Below, in pieces: positions 1-7,194 of a stretch of 64,000 bases of DNA; the first letter of the stretch is position 1, and every line of letters begins with the position of its first letter. The DNA comes from a virus, in the IMG/VR virus record IMGVR_UViG_3300036768_001879, positions 1-64,000 of that record. One strand, 5' to 3'. The notes under the pieces were generated by a model, which made no database searches, was not told the DNA's origin, and worked only from the letters and a program-made list of their open reading frames with translations. Made by a program: the position numbers and the translations under genes.

Positions 1-1281
1 TCAACCATCGGTTCCGGCCAGCGTGGCAGTTTCAGGCTGCTCCGAGGCAGGATCAGGCTGCTGAATTACGCGCGAAAAGGGGAACGCCGCGTTCCCCTTT
101 TGTGTTTCCAGCAGCGCGGCAATCTCAGCCGCCGTTCTGGTATCAACGTGTTTGTAACTGAGCGAGGTATTGACCTGCGTATGGCCGAGCACCTTCATCA
201 CCAGCGGCAGCGGGACACCGGCCAGCGTCATGCGCGTGTCGGCGGTGTGGCGCAGGTCGTGAAAGTGAAGATCCTCGATTTCGGCCAGGCGGCAGGCCGT
301 ATTGAAGGCGCGCTTGAAATTGTCGCGAATGCCGAAGACGAGGCTGGTTTCCTTCTGGTCGGACAGCCACCAGAGGCGCTCGAACTCCTGTCTGAGTCGC
401 GGACTGATGCCGACGACGCGCCGGTGCGCGGTCTTGGTGGTTTTCTTGCGCACATTGATCCAGCCGTCCTGGAGGTGGACGTCAGCCCAGGTGAGCTTGA
501 GCATCTCGCCGCGCCGCATCCCGGTGTCGAGCGCGCAGATGATGAGCGGGCGCAGATGTTCGCGCGGGCCGGTGCAGGCCGCCAGCAGGCGCGCTTCCTC
601 GTCGCGCGAGAGCACGCGGTCGCGGCGCGTTTCATCGGCCTTGCTGATGAGCGCCGGGCCGAGCGTAAACGGATTGCGCAGAATCCAGCCGTTGCGATGA
701 GCGAAATTCAGCACAGCGCGCAGCAGTTCAAGTTCGCGGTTGACCGAGGCAATGGCGCGCGGGCGCGTCAGTTCCCTGCCTTCGGCCAGCGCGCGGCTGC
801 GGCGGCGCTGCCCGCGCTGCGAGGTCGGAGCGGGCGGCTCAACCGGCATCTGAAGGCGGTGCAGCTTGAAGGCTTCAAGGTCGCGGTGCGTGATCGAGCG
901 CAGGCGCATGGAGCCGAAGTATTCGGTCAGCACCTGGAGCTTGGATTCGGTGTCGCGCCACGAGCGCAGTCCGGCGATCTTGGTTTCGCCGTGATATTCC
1001 GGCTCAAAGACGCGCGCTTCAGCGAACTCGCGCGCCAGATCGCTGAAGGTCATCCGTTCGCCATCGTAGATGCGCGGGCCGTGCCTGGCCAGCTTCTCCT
1101 GCGCGCGGGCGGCGGCGGTTGAAGCATCCGAGCGGCTGATGATGCGCTCAAACTTCTCGCGCACTCTGCCGGTTTCATCGCGATAACGGACGCGCACATA
1201 GAGGCGCTGATTGCGGCCCTTGCCGCGCGTCACAATAGCGCCGGTGTGATTGGGGCGACGACTGCGTTTTTTGCGAGTCAT
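1..1281 (-). CDS. int: Tyrosine-recombinase integrase
   Basis: Site-specific recombinase of 426 aa that would integrate and excise the phage. The C-terminal half carries the tyrosine-recombinase signature: Arg in TGMRRGEMLKLTWADV, HDLRHT (His and second Arg), LGHTQVNTSLSYKHV (His and nucleophilic Tyr). The N-terminal 90 residues are a basic arm-binding-like domain, followed by a core-binding region. I chose the start at 1281 (MTRKKRS) over an in-frame ATG 11 codons upstream because GGAG lies about 7 nt before it. The excisionase-like gene is directly upstream. The stop codon is the first triplet of the window, so any attachment site beyond it is out of view. Confidence 0.95.
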   Translation of the reverse strand: MTRKKRSRRPNHTGAIVTRGKGRNQRLYVRVRYRDETGRVREKFERIISRSDASTAAARAQEKLARHGPRIYDGERMTFSDLAREFAEARVFEPEYHGETKIAGLRSWRDTESKLQVLTEYFGSMRLRSITHRDLEAFKLHRLQMPVEPPAPTSQRGQRRRSRALAEGRELTRPRAIASVNRELELLRAVLNFAHRNGWILRNPFTLGPALISKADETRRDRVLSRDEEARLLAACTGPREHLRPLIICALDTGMRRGEMLKLTWADVHLQDGWINVRKKTTKTAHRRVVGISPRLRQEFERLWWLSDQKETSLVFGIRDNFKRAFNTACRLAEIEDLHFHDLRHTADTRMTLAGVPLPLVMKVLGHTQVNTSLSYKHVDTRTAAEIAALLETQKGNAAFPFSRVIQQPDPASEQPETATLAGTDG

Positions 1282-1303
1282 GGGCGGCTCCCTGCCGCCC
1301 GGC

Positions 1304-1537
1304 TCAGGCAACACGCTTTGCTGAAGGGTCGCGCAGCATGGCGGCGTGATAGGCCGGAACGTCTTCCGGCAGGTAGTAGACGGTGTGCCCGTCGCGGCGA
1401 TAGCGGATCAGGTTGCGGCGGCGCAGGTCGGCCAGCTTGCGCGGGCTGACGCCGACAGCGCGCGCAAATTCGGCTTCCGTGAGACGGCGCGAAGCCATCT
1501 GTGCAATCAGTTCCTGAATTGATGAGGTCTGTTCCAT
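1304..1537 (-). CDS. Excisionase-like small HTH protein
   Basis: A 77-aa protein with one winged/MerR-like helix-turn-helix: LTEAEFARAVGVSPRKLADL, followed by a wing-like RYRRDGHTVYYLPED. This is the usual form of phage excisionases and recombination directionality factors. The start at 1537 is supported by AGGAG about 8 nt upstream; a longer in-frame version from 1630 lacks this. It lies 22 nt upstream of the integrase in the same direction, which fits control of excision. It could instead be a small transcription regulator; the position favours excisionase. Confidence 0.75.
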   Translation of the reverse strand: MEQTSSIQELIAQMASRRLTEAEFARAVGVSPRKLADLRRRNLIRYRRDGHTVYYLPEDVPAYHAAMLRDPSAKRVA

Positions 1538-1647
1538 TACTTCGGCTCCTTGAATCAGGTTTGCGTTGCCGATAGTAAACAGATTGTTGCCTGAAATCAA
1601 TACCGGAATGCCTGTTTCTGCCAGCGCCACGCTGCCCGGTCGGCGCG

Positions 1648-1989
1648 TCAGGCTTCGGCGCGCTGAAACAGCCGTTCCAGTTTGATGACCGAACCAACGA
1701 CCTCAAATTCATTCCTTGAAAGAATCAGATCGTCTGCGGGACGTTCCGGCAGATAGAGTCTGGCTGACTGCAGTTTCCATTCGACGAAGCGCAGCAGATC
1801 CCGCCCTTCGACGGAGAACACGCCGAGCTGGTGATTTTCCGGAAGCTGACTGCGATCAATCCAGATGAGATCGTCGGGATAAATTCCGAGCGGGATAAAA
1901 TCGGCGGTAGCGACTTCGAAGTACTCCAGTTCATTGCCCGCGAACTCCTGCGGCAGTAATGTGTAACGAATCTGATGGGGAGAAATCAT
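1648..1989 (-). CDS. Stand-alone S24/LexA-like domain protein, catalytic dyad apparently lost
   Basis: A 113-aa protein resembling the C-terminal S24 peptidase fold of LexA and CI repressors, without a DNA-binding domain. Residues about 30-55 (FIPLGIYPDDLIWIDRS) match the region around the catalytic serine, but the Ser position appears to be Asp. The later strand carrying the catalytic Lys reads EGRDLLRFVEW, with Arg there. Both nucleophile and base therefore look absent, by eye alignment only. A GAAGG-type ribosome site precedes the ATG. It lies between excisionase and repressor, so a partner, antirepressor or oligomerization role in the lysogeny switch is possible. Confidence 0.6.
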   Translation of the reverse strand: MISPHQIRYTLLPQEFAGNELEYFEVATADFIPLGIYPDDLIWIDRSQLPENHQLGVFSVEGRDLLRFVEWKLQSARLYLPERPADDLILSRNEFEVVGSVIKLERLFQRAEA

Positions 1990-2158
1990 CGTTCACCTTC
2001 CCTTAAGCTGCGAGAACGCTCAGTCCGGCTGAGCGAGGATATTGATGAACGGTCAGGAAGTCAAAGCAGAGAAATCGCTCCGAACAAAGCACCGGCATCA
2101 CGTCGGGCATGAGGAACCGGACGCTGCGGGAAAATCCGGCAATCGGAACGCGGGGCAA

Positions 2159-2701
2159 TCAGCGCTTTTTCCCTTTGACCGGGACGTCAGTGCGCGACCT
2201 GGCGCGGCGCAGTTCGCTTTGCTGAGGCACGCGCCGCACATCCGGAGTGCTCACCTGAAAATAATGGCGCAGGACGGCTTCCAGCTGCTGATCCGGGCTG
2301 CGCAGGCAGCGGGCGGCGTCAGCTTCAAGGCGCGTCCAGATGTCGCTCGACATTGTGACGGCGCGCTTTTCCGGGACGCCCTGATCCTCGACCTGCGACT
2401 GCTGCGCGCCGAACATTTCCATGACGATCTGATCCGGGTCAAGACCGACCGCCCTGGCAATCTCCCAGACCGTTTCAGCCTTTGGAGCCTTGCGCCGGTT
2501 GTTAATGAAACTCCAGACCGTGGTGTTGTCAATGCGCCCGCCGGTGCGCAACTCAACATCATAGGTCGAGAGTCCGAGGAACGCCATGCGTTCTCTGATC
2601 TTGCGCGCTACTTCGAGTTTCTTTTCCTCAAGTGCCATGATGTGCCGGTGTATACCGGAATCGTTATTGATTGTGGTAATTTTTTTATTGATTGTCATCA
2701 T
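2159..2701 (-). CDS. Probable phage repressor, XRE helix-turn-helix with C-terminal ribbon-helix-helix-like region
   Basis: A 180-aa protein with an XRE HTH at about residues 25-90 (IRERMAFLGLSTYDVELRTG, then TVWSFINNRRKAPKAETVWE) and a C-terminal part with MSSDIWTRLEADAARC, reminiscent of an RHH/CopG element. It is divergent from the Cro-like gene at 2785, the usual place for a lysogeny repressor. The start at 2701 has AGGAGG 12 nt upstream; an alternative ATG at 2638 (MALEEK) starts exactly at the HTH domain but lacks a ribosome site. If 2638 is right, the palindromes at 2645-2704 are leader or operator DNA rather than codons. A short hairpin at 2017-2035 lies downstream on this strand. Confidence 0.7.
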   Translation of the reverse strand: MMTINKKITTINNDSGIHRHIMALEEKKLEVARKIRERMAFLGLSTYDVELRTGGRIDNTTVWSFINNRRKAPKAETVWEIARAVGLDPDQIVMEMFGAQQSQVEDQGVPEKRAVTMSSDIWTRLEADAARCLRSPDQQLEAVLRHYFQVSTPDVRRVPQQSELRRARSRTDVPVKGKKR

Positions 2702-2784
2702 CGTTTGTTCTACCCTCCTGCTGTCATTTACCGAAGTAAACGGCATCAAGCGACAACAATGCTTTTTCGGCAGCCTCACGAGAC
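2645..2784. promoter_or_regulatory. Divergent operator region between repressor and Cro-like gene
   Basis: Three kinds of dyad are visible. CCGGT-GTAT-ACCGG lies at 2645-2658. Two copies of the phage-wide FNR-like palindrome lie at 2664-2683 and 2685-2704, exactly 21 bp apart. TTTAC-CGAA-GTAAA lies at 2727-2740. This arrangement at the divergent start of a repressor and a Cro-like gene is what a lysis-lysogeny switch looks like. Which protein binds which dyad cannot be read from sequence. Confidence 0.6.
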
Positions 2785-3135
2785 ATGCTCTATTGCCACG
2801 ACCTGATTGAGGAAACCATCAGAACACTGGGCCTGAACAACGAAACCGCCGCGCAGCGCGCCGGTTGCTGCGCCACCACCGTCAGCCGCGCGCGGAACGG
2901 TTACTCGACCATCAGGCTCGACAGTTTGTGGAGAATAGCGACCGCGCTCAACATAGAATGGGGAGCCCTGTTCGCGCGGAGCTTACCAGAAACAGCCGGG
3001 AAAGCAAACCGGCATCTACCACAGTCAACGATAAGTGAACTCCCTGGAAAGGATCGGAAATGTCAGAAACCCTTGCAGCGGAACTGCGGGCAGAGCAGCG
3101 CGCGCGCGGCGTGCCGCCCTGGAAACCGAGCCTGA
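2785..3135 (+). CDS. Cro-like small XRE HTH protein
   Basis: A 116-aa protein whose first 70 residues form one XRE-type HTH: EETIRTLGLNNETAAQRAGC, then CATTVSRARNGYSTIRLDSL. The first gene rightward of the divergent region, it sits where Cro lies in lambdoid phages. The C-terminal 45 residues overlap the next gene by 76 nt and look like uninformative sequence read in another frame, so the functional part is probably the N-terminal domain. No clear Shine-Dalgarno sequence precedes the ATG. Confidence 0.6.
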   Translation: MLYCHDLIEETIRTLGLNNETAAQRAGCCATTVSRARNGYSTIRLDSLWRIATALNIEWGALFARSLPETAGKANRHLPQSTISELPGKDRKCQKPLQRNCGQSSARAACRPGNRA

Positions 3136-3458
3136 ACGCCGGCATCACGCCGGGCGAATGGCAGGTTGAAATCTTCAACGCCGGACAGCAGGACGAGCAC
3201 TACCAGATCACGGCCTGCTGCGGCGACCTGATCTCGGAACTGGCCGTCATCGCCGACCCGCACGGCTTTGCGCCGGGCGTGGCGCTGCGCAACGCACAGA
3301 TGATGGCGGCAGCCGGAAAACTCTACGCTGCCGCGCTTCAAGCGCAGCGCGTGCTGCGGGCGCTCGCGCTCGTCGCCGAAGCCGATCCGGCGTCCTGTCT
3401 TCATCGCACACTGCGGCAGCTTGAGGAGGCTCTGGATGCCGCCACAATCAACCCCTGA
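3060..3458 (+). CDS. Hypothetical early phage protein
   Basis: A 132-aa soluble protein not recognised beyond a phage hypothetical. The N-terminal half is mixed (GEWQVEIFNAGQQDEHYQIT), the C-terminal half helical and Ala/Leu-rich (LYAAALQAQRVLRALALVAE). GGAAAGG before the ATG at 3060 supports the start. It overlaps the Cro-like gene and is followed 18 nt later by the Cys-rich gene, so it belongs to the first rightward operon. Confidence 0.6.
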   Translation: MSETLAAELRAEQRARGVPPWKPSLNAGITPGEWQVEIFNAGQQDEHYQITACCGDLISELAVIADPHGFAPGVALRNAQMMAAAGKLYAAALQAQRVLRALALVAEADPASCLHRTLRQLEEALDAATINP

Positions 3459-3476
3459 CCTGAAAGGAGACAGCCT

Positions 3477-3776
3477 GTGAAACGACACATCATTGCGGCA
3501 GCGCTGCTGCTCGCCATCCCCGTCGCGCTCTGGATGCACCATCGGGCTGCAGCGCTGACAACGACAACCGCAGCGGCACCGGCGCAGACGCTCTGCAACT
3601 GCGACGGCAGCTGCTGCCCGTCCAATTGCGCCTGCAGCGGGATGACGGAAAGTTTCGGCTATCTGCCGGATCTCGGATGCCGTTCGTCCTGTTGTAAAAT
3701 CACCAACAAGGTCTGCAATACCGACCATAACATTACGACAAGCTACCGGATCTGCATCTGGAGTCTGTGCGGCTGA
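3477..3776 (+). CDS. Exported cysteine-rich small protein
   Basis: A 99-aa protein with a signal peptide (MKRHIIAAALLLAIPVALWM; cleavage likely within the Ala/Thr stretch at residues 24-36). The mature part of about 62 residues has 12 cysteines, six of them in CNCDGSCCPSNCAC and three in CRSSCC. Such density in an exported protein suggests disulfide cross-linking. The family is not recognised. It is preceded by AAAGGAG and is co-directional with the next gene, also membrane-anchored. Envelope modification, superinfection exclusion or lysogenic conversion are guesses from position only. Confidence 0.65.
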   Translation: MKRHIIAAALLLAIPVALWMHHRAAALTTTTAAAPAQTLCNCDGSCCPSNCACSGMTESFGYLPDLGCRSSCCKITNKVCNTDHNITTSYRICIWSLCG

Positions 3777-3823
3777 ATCCGGCAGCGCCTCAAACAGTCA
3801 GTGAAAGGAGCTGAAAAAAAACC

Positions 3824-4456
3824 ATGAAAAAAGCGATCACATCAAGCCCGGCGCTCCTGCTGGTCTGCTGCATTCTCGTAATGCTGACAGTGCTGGCGCG
3901 CGAGCGCCTGACAAAGCAGCAGGACGTGAAGGTGGACGAAAAGACCGGCTTCACCGTGACGTGGGTTGAAACACAACTCGACAAGCAGGGACGCGGCACG
4001 TTTCTCAATCACGTGGCCACGCGGCTTATCCGGAGCGACGGGCAGTTTGTCGAACTGCAGAAATACTTCACCGGCAAAGAGGCGGTCGGATGGAGTCAGG
4101 GCGAACGCTTCCTGACCTGGTTTGAAGGCGACACGGTGATTCACGACATTGGCCGCCGCCTGCAGCCGCAGGACGCGCTTGCCGCTTTTGAGCGCGTCAA
4201 CCGCGCCGACCTTGACGCTCCGCCGTTTAGCGCGCTGCACGGCATCAAAGTGGTCAACGTCAAACCGGACGCCGAAGGCGCAGTCCGGTCGTACTCGCCC
4301 GAGATGGGCGGGCTGACGCTCAGAAAGCTCAGCCATGCGGGCGGGCTGACCTGGGGCAGAGAGACGGTAGCCATTATGCGCGGTGAGCCTGACCAGAAGC
4401 TGTGGGACGCTTTTATGAAGAAAGTCCCGGCAGGGCTGTCGGTAGTCATTGACTGA
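3824..4456 (+). CDS. Membrane-anchored or exported hypothetical protein
   Basis: A 210-aa protein with one N-terminal hydrophobic segment (ALLLVCCILVMLTVL, residues 10-24) followed by a soluble, mostly beta/alpha domain of about 180 residues. The segment could be an uncleaved anchor; it contains CC but no proper lipobox. AAAGGAG lies about 12 nt before the ATG. It directly follows the Cys-rich exported gene, so the two may act together at the cell envelope early in infection or in the lysogen. No family recognised. Confidence 0.6.
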   Translation: MKKAITSSPALLLVCCILVMLTVLARERLTKQQDVKVDEKTGFTVTWVETQLDKQGRGTFLNHVATRLIRSDGQFVELQKYFTGKEAVGWSQGERFLTWFEGDTVIHDIGRRLQPQDALAAFERVNRADLDAPPFSALHGIKVVNVKPDAEGAVRSYSPEMGGLTLRKLSHAGGLTWGRETVAIMRGEPDQKLWDAFMKKVPAGLSVVID

Positions 4457-4517
4457 ACGAACCAGAACCTGAAAGACGGGCGGCAGCCGCAGGCGAATCG
4501 CCCGTCACTTCGCTGCC

Positions 4518-4955
4518 ATGAATCACGGTCTGTACAACGATCCCGATATTCCGGCCTTCAAACCGGAACCGCTTGCCGCGCTGCGCGCGCGCTTTCCGCA
4601 GGCCATTGCCGAGCAGTTCACAGACCCCTGCGATCCGCGCCTGCGCCGCCCGCTGCACTTCTTCGATTTTGAGGACAATTTCCGTCTCCACATCAGCCGC
4701 GACCTGAACCGGTACGGCTCGTTCATCACTGTCAGCGGCTGGCCGACGAGCGGCAGACAGCTGCCGATCCCGATCCTGCTCATCAGACTGACGCTGCATT
4801 TCGGCGCGCTGTCCGATCACCGCTACGGGATGGGCGAATTCGTGGTGACCGGGCCGGAAGCGGCGGTGCTGATGGTCAGAGTGGATGACGCGCCCGCCGC
4901 CGAACCGGAATGGCCTGAATTCATCACGCTCGACAATGACTCTGCAGGAACTTGA
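4518..4955 (+). CDS. Hypothetical early protein
   Basis: A 145-aa soluble acidic protein, no family recognised. It has no signal or membrane segment. Its last 20 nt overlap the next gene's start at 4936, which indicates translational coupling. No strong ribosome site is seen before the ATG at 4518; the sequence upstream is a short GC-rich gap with no obvious element. Confidence 0.5.
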   Translation: MNHGLYNDPDIPAFKPEPLAALRARFPQAIAEQFTDPCDPRLRRPLHFFDFEDNFRLHISRDLNRYGSFITVSGWPTSGRQLPIPILLIRLTLHFGALSDHRYGMGEFVVTGPEAAVLMVRVDDAPAAEPEWPEFITLDNDSAGT

Positions 4956-5343
4956 ACTCAACATCCGACAGGCAGCCGCCGAACTGCGCGAAGCGAACGC
5001 GCTGCTCAAGCAGGCGGCGCAGGACTGGCCGCACGCCGAGCGGCGCTACCGTCAGGCCTACGCTGAAGCCTTCGTCCGGCTGTGCGAGAACCCCGACGCG
5101 CGCCGCATGACCAACCCCGAGAAAGACGCGCGCTGCACGCTCGAAACCTCCGACCAGTGGCTGGCGGCGCATCTGGCCGAAGGCTCGCTGACAGCGGCCA
5201 GAGAGCTGGTGCGCTCGCTGCAGGCCACGCTCTCGGCCTGGCAGACGCTTTCAAACAACCTGCGCGCCGAACTCGATCTGACGCGCTACCCTCACGAGAA
5301 CCGCCCGGTCGCGGCACCGCGCCCGCCGCAGCCTGCGCGCTGA
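4936..5343 (+). CDS. Helical phage protein of the recombination/early type
   Basis: A 135-aa almost wholly helical protein (LQELELNIRQAAAELREANA at the start; a heptad-like ALVRSLQ/LSAWQTLSNNLRAEL segment near the end). This pattern, a repeated helical hairpin ending in a conserved LQ..LS.LRAE-type motif, is common in small phage proteins beside replication and recombination genes; their function is unknown. The start at 4936 was preferred to an in-frame ATG at 4885 deep in the previous gene. It is the last gene before the regulatory gap at 5344-5598. Confidence 0.55.
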   Translation: MTLQELELNIRQAAAELREANALLKQAAQDWPHAERRYRQAYAEAFVRLCENPDARRMTNPEKDARCTLETSDQWLAAHLAEGSLTAARELVRSLQATLSAWQTLSNNLRAELDLTRYPHENRPVAAPRPPQPAR

Positions 5344-5406
5344 CAACCAGCGCCCGGCGCGAAGCTGCCGGGCGGCGCTGACGGTCACTCCGAAGGTGAC
5401 TTTACT

Positions 5407-5426
5407 TTGTTGACCGAAATCAATAA
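5407..5426. promoter_or_regulatory. FNR-like palindrome, replication operon copy
   Basis: TTGTTGA-N6-TCAATAA, i.e. core TTGAC-CGAA-ATCAA, lies 60 bp upstream of the strong promoter of the replication operon. It is one of the best matches to the dispersed motif. A small hairpin, GTCAC-N7-GTGAC at 5384-5400 followed by a T-rich stretch, lies just left of it and may terminate the previous operon. Confidence 0.6.
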
Positions 5427-5466
5427 AATAACGCTCGCAATAAACACAAGGGCTGACACTCCTTGT

Positions 5467-5496
5467 TTGACCTGACAGTTCACGGACGGGTATACT
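5467..5496 (+). promoter_or_regulatory. Strong sigma70-type promoter of the replication operon
   Basis: TTGACC (-35, 5467-5472), an 18-bp spacer, then TATACT (-10, 5491-5496): five of six consensus bases in each box. Transcription would start near 5503, at the left arm of the hairpin described next, so the RNA would begin with that structure. Confidence 0.7.
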
Positions 5497-5502
5497 GTCA
5501 AC

Positions 5503-5593
5503 AAGCCTCTTAGTGAGGGCTGGCTCCTTCCGACTTGTCACCGGAAGCAGAAACCCGTCAGCCAGCTTTCACTAAGGGGCTTCTCTTTTTCTC
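5503..5593 (+). ncRNA. Long leader hairpin with U-tract: attenuator or small RNA
   Basis: The arms at 5503-5525 and 5560-5582 form a 23-bp stem with about three non-Watson-Crick positions. Inside is a second stem, CTTCCG (5527-5532) with CGGAAG (5542-5547). CTCTTTTTCTC follows at 5583-5593, as in an intrinsic terminator. The initiator ATG is only 6 nt further and has no Shine-Dalgarno sequence. The promoter at 5467 would therefore make a transcript of about 90 nt unless the polymerase reads through or is antiterminated. It could be an attenuator, a copy-control RNA or a replication primer RNA. Confidence 0.65.
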
Positions 5594-5598
5594 ACGCC

Positions 5599-7194
5599 AT
5601 GATCCATCGCAAGAAAGACAGAACCGGCAGCACGCCGATTGATCGCAGGCTGCTGCAGGACAGTTCGATCAGTTTTGAAACGCTCGGAATGCTCTGCTAC
5701 CTGCTCTCGCACGCCGACACGTGGGAGATCACGCTGCACGACATTGAGCGGCAGGGCGGGATCAAAGCCGCGCGGCGACAGCGCATGATGCGCGAAGCCG
5801 AGCAGGCGGGATATCTGGAACGGCGCGAATGCCGCACCAGCGGCAAAGTGACGTACCGGACAGACCTGCACGAAATCCCGCTCCCGCCCGAACGCCGCAC
5901 CAGCCTCCGCTGCAATCATCGCCCTCAGTCAAAACCGCCGCAACCGGCCCGACCGCAAACGGAAAAACCGTCTGCGGCAAAGCGCACCGCAGACGGAAAA
6001 CCCGCTTGCGGCAAGCCCGCACGCAGCCGCACCGCAGACGGAAAACCCGCTTGCGGCAACGCAGCCAGCGCGCCCGTCAAAGCATTCAAAACAAAGCGAA
6101 AAGAGGTGTCACCGCAAGCGGAAAACCCGTTTGCGGTGCAGCCGCAGCCGGGCGTACCGCAAGCGGGTAAACCGCAAGCGGGTAAACCGCAGACGGAAAA
6201 ACCGCAGACGGAAAACCCGCTTGCGGCTATAAATAAATTACATGCATGTGAATTACATACATGTGAATTACATGAAAGTGAAAAACATGAAATACCAGAA
6301 ACATGGGATCAAAAGAGAGAAGTGAAAACAAAACATGCCGACCCGCCAGCAGACGCGGACGGGCTGCCGCCCGCCGCGCAGCCTGAAGATTCGCTCTCTG
6401 CGCCGTCCGGCTGCGGCTGCACAACGCCGGAAAGCGCAGCAGGCGCGCCCGGCAACGAGCAGGCAGCGCCGGAGAGCGAACTGACGCGCGCGCGCTGGAC
6501 CTGCGCCGCCCAACCCGCGCTGCCGAGCCTGCAGCCGGGCCTGAGCGCGAACCGTGAACTGCATCTCTGGCACAGGTGGTGCGCCAGCTGCTTCGGGCAT
6601 TACTGGCAGCAGCGGTATCAGCCGCAGCGCTGGCGCTGCCGCGAAGCCGACGCCGTGCGCCTGCACGAACTGATCCGGGCGCATCAGGAGATCACCTTCC
6701 GCGACTGGCGCATCGCTATTCGCAATTACCTCGCCACGCCGCAGGCGCGCCACACGCTGGCCGATCTGGCGCAGCGTTACGAAGTCTTTCGCGCGCACCC
6801 GCTCAATCAGTTCAAGCAGCCTCAGGCCGGATACCAGGAGCGTCCGACGGACGGGCTGACGCCCGCCGAGATCGCGCAGCTTTTTGAGCACCGCGAACGT
6901 CAGGCGCTGCGCTACAACGCCACCTGCCGGATTCAGGAACTGATGCGCCGCCGCCTGCTCTACAACGAGGCTCCCGACGAGTGGGAGGTCGAATGGTGCA
7001 ACCGGCTGCTGGCGGGCGAGTTCGATCCGCTGCAGTACCCGCGCGCCTACCAGTACCGCCGCGAATACTACGCGCGGCGCGGGCTGTCCGTGCCCGCACA
7101 GACGCCGGAAGCGCAGGCGCAGCTGGCGCAGATTCTCGCGGCAGCCGGTCAGGCCGGGCTGCCGGTGATGGAGGTTTCGCAATGGCAGAACTGA
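5599..7194 (+). CDS. Winged-helix replication initiator carrying the origin in its coding sequence
   Basis: A 531-aa protein. Residues 1-95 form a winged-helix DNA-binding domain (PIDRRLLQDSSISFETLGML, then MMREAEQAGYLERRE) typical of phage replication initiators (lambda O, DnaD-like). Residues about 110-235 are low complexity and encoded by iteron-like repeats: QAGK/QTEK pentads, then LHACELHTCELHESEKHEI over AT-rich DNA. The C-terminal 230 residues are helical and may recruit the helicase in the next gene. The ATG has no Shine-Dalgarno sequence and follows a hairpin and U-tract. The stop overlaps the primase-helicase start. Initiator function is inferred from domain, position and repeats. 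Confidence 0.7.
   Translation: MIHRKKDRTGSTPIDRRLLQDSSISFETLGMLCYLLSHADTWEITLHDIERQGGIKAARRQRMMREAEQAGYLERRECRTSGKVTYRTDLHEIPLPPERRTSLRCNHRPQSKPPQPARPQTEKPSAAKRTADGKPACGKPARSRTADGKPACGNAASAPVKAFKTKRKEVSPQAENPFAVQPQPGVPQAGKPQAGKPQTEKPQTENPLAAINKLHACELHTCELHESEKHEIPETWDQKREVKTKHADPPADADGLPPAAQPEDSLSAPSGCGCTTPESAAGAPGNEQAAPESELTRARWTCAAQPALPSLQPGLSANRELHLWHRWCASCFGHYWQQRYQPQRWRCREADAVRLHELIRAHQEITFRDWRIAIRNYLATPQARHTLADLAQRYEVFRAHPLNQFKQPQAGYQERPTDGLTPAEIAQLFEHRERQALRYNATCRIQELMRRRLLYNEAPDEWEVEWCNRLLAGEFDPLQYPRAYQYRREYYARRGLSVPAQTPEAQAQLAQILAAAGQAGLPVMEVSQWQN
5953..6295. other. Putative phage replication origin: palindromic iterons plus AT-rich unwinding repeats
   Basis: Five 25-bp near-palindromes start at 5953, 5987, 6032, 6112 and 6202. 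Each reads CCGCA(A/G)(A/G)CGG, a 5-bp A-rich centre, then CCG(C/T)(C/T)TGCGG. Half-iterons start at 6157, 6172 and 6187, giving a 15-bp period up to 6202. Directly right is an AT-rich block with three 15-bp repeats, AATTACAT(G/A)CATGTG-like, at 6236, 6251 and 6266, and a degenerate fourth at 6281. Iterons beside an AT-rich repeat block inside the initiator gene is the lambda ori design. Confidence 0.75.

Noticed and set aside
2039-2058. Further FNR-like site (ATATTGA...TCAGGAA)
   Set aside because: The spacer is 7 rather than 6 and the right half is poor; not counted.
2003-2110. 35-codon minus-strand ORF between the S24-like and repressor genes
   Set aside because: No ribosome site and no protein-like features; it also spans the hairpin at 2017-2035.
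5498-5504. TCAACAA half-site at the replication promoter start
   Set aside because: No left half at the required distance; probably chance.
5953-6295. CRISPR-like or random low-complexity repeats
   Set aside because: The repeats are palindromic iterons in a coding frame next to AT-rich direct repeats; an origin explains them better.
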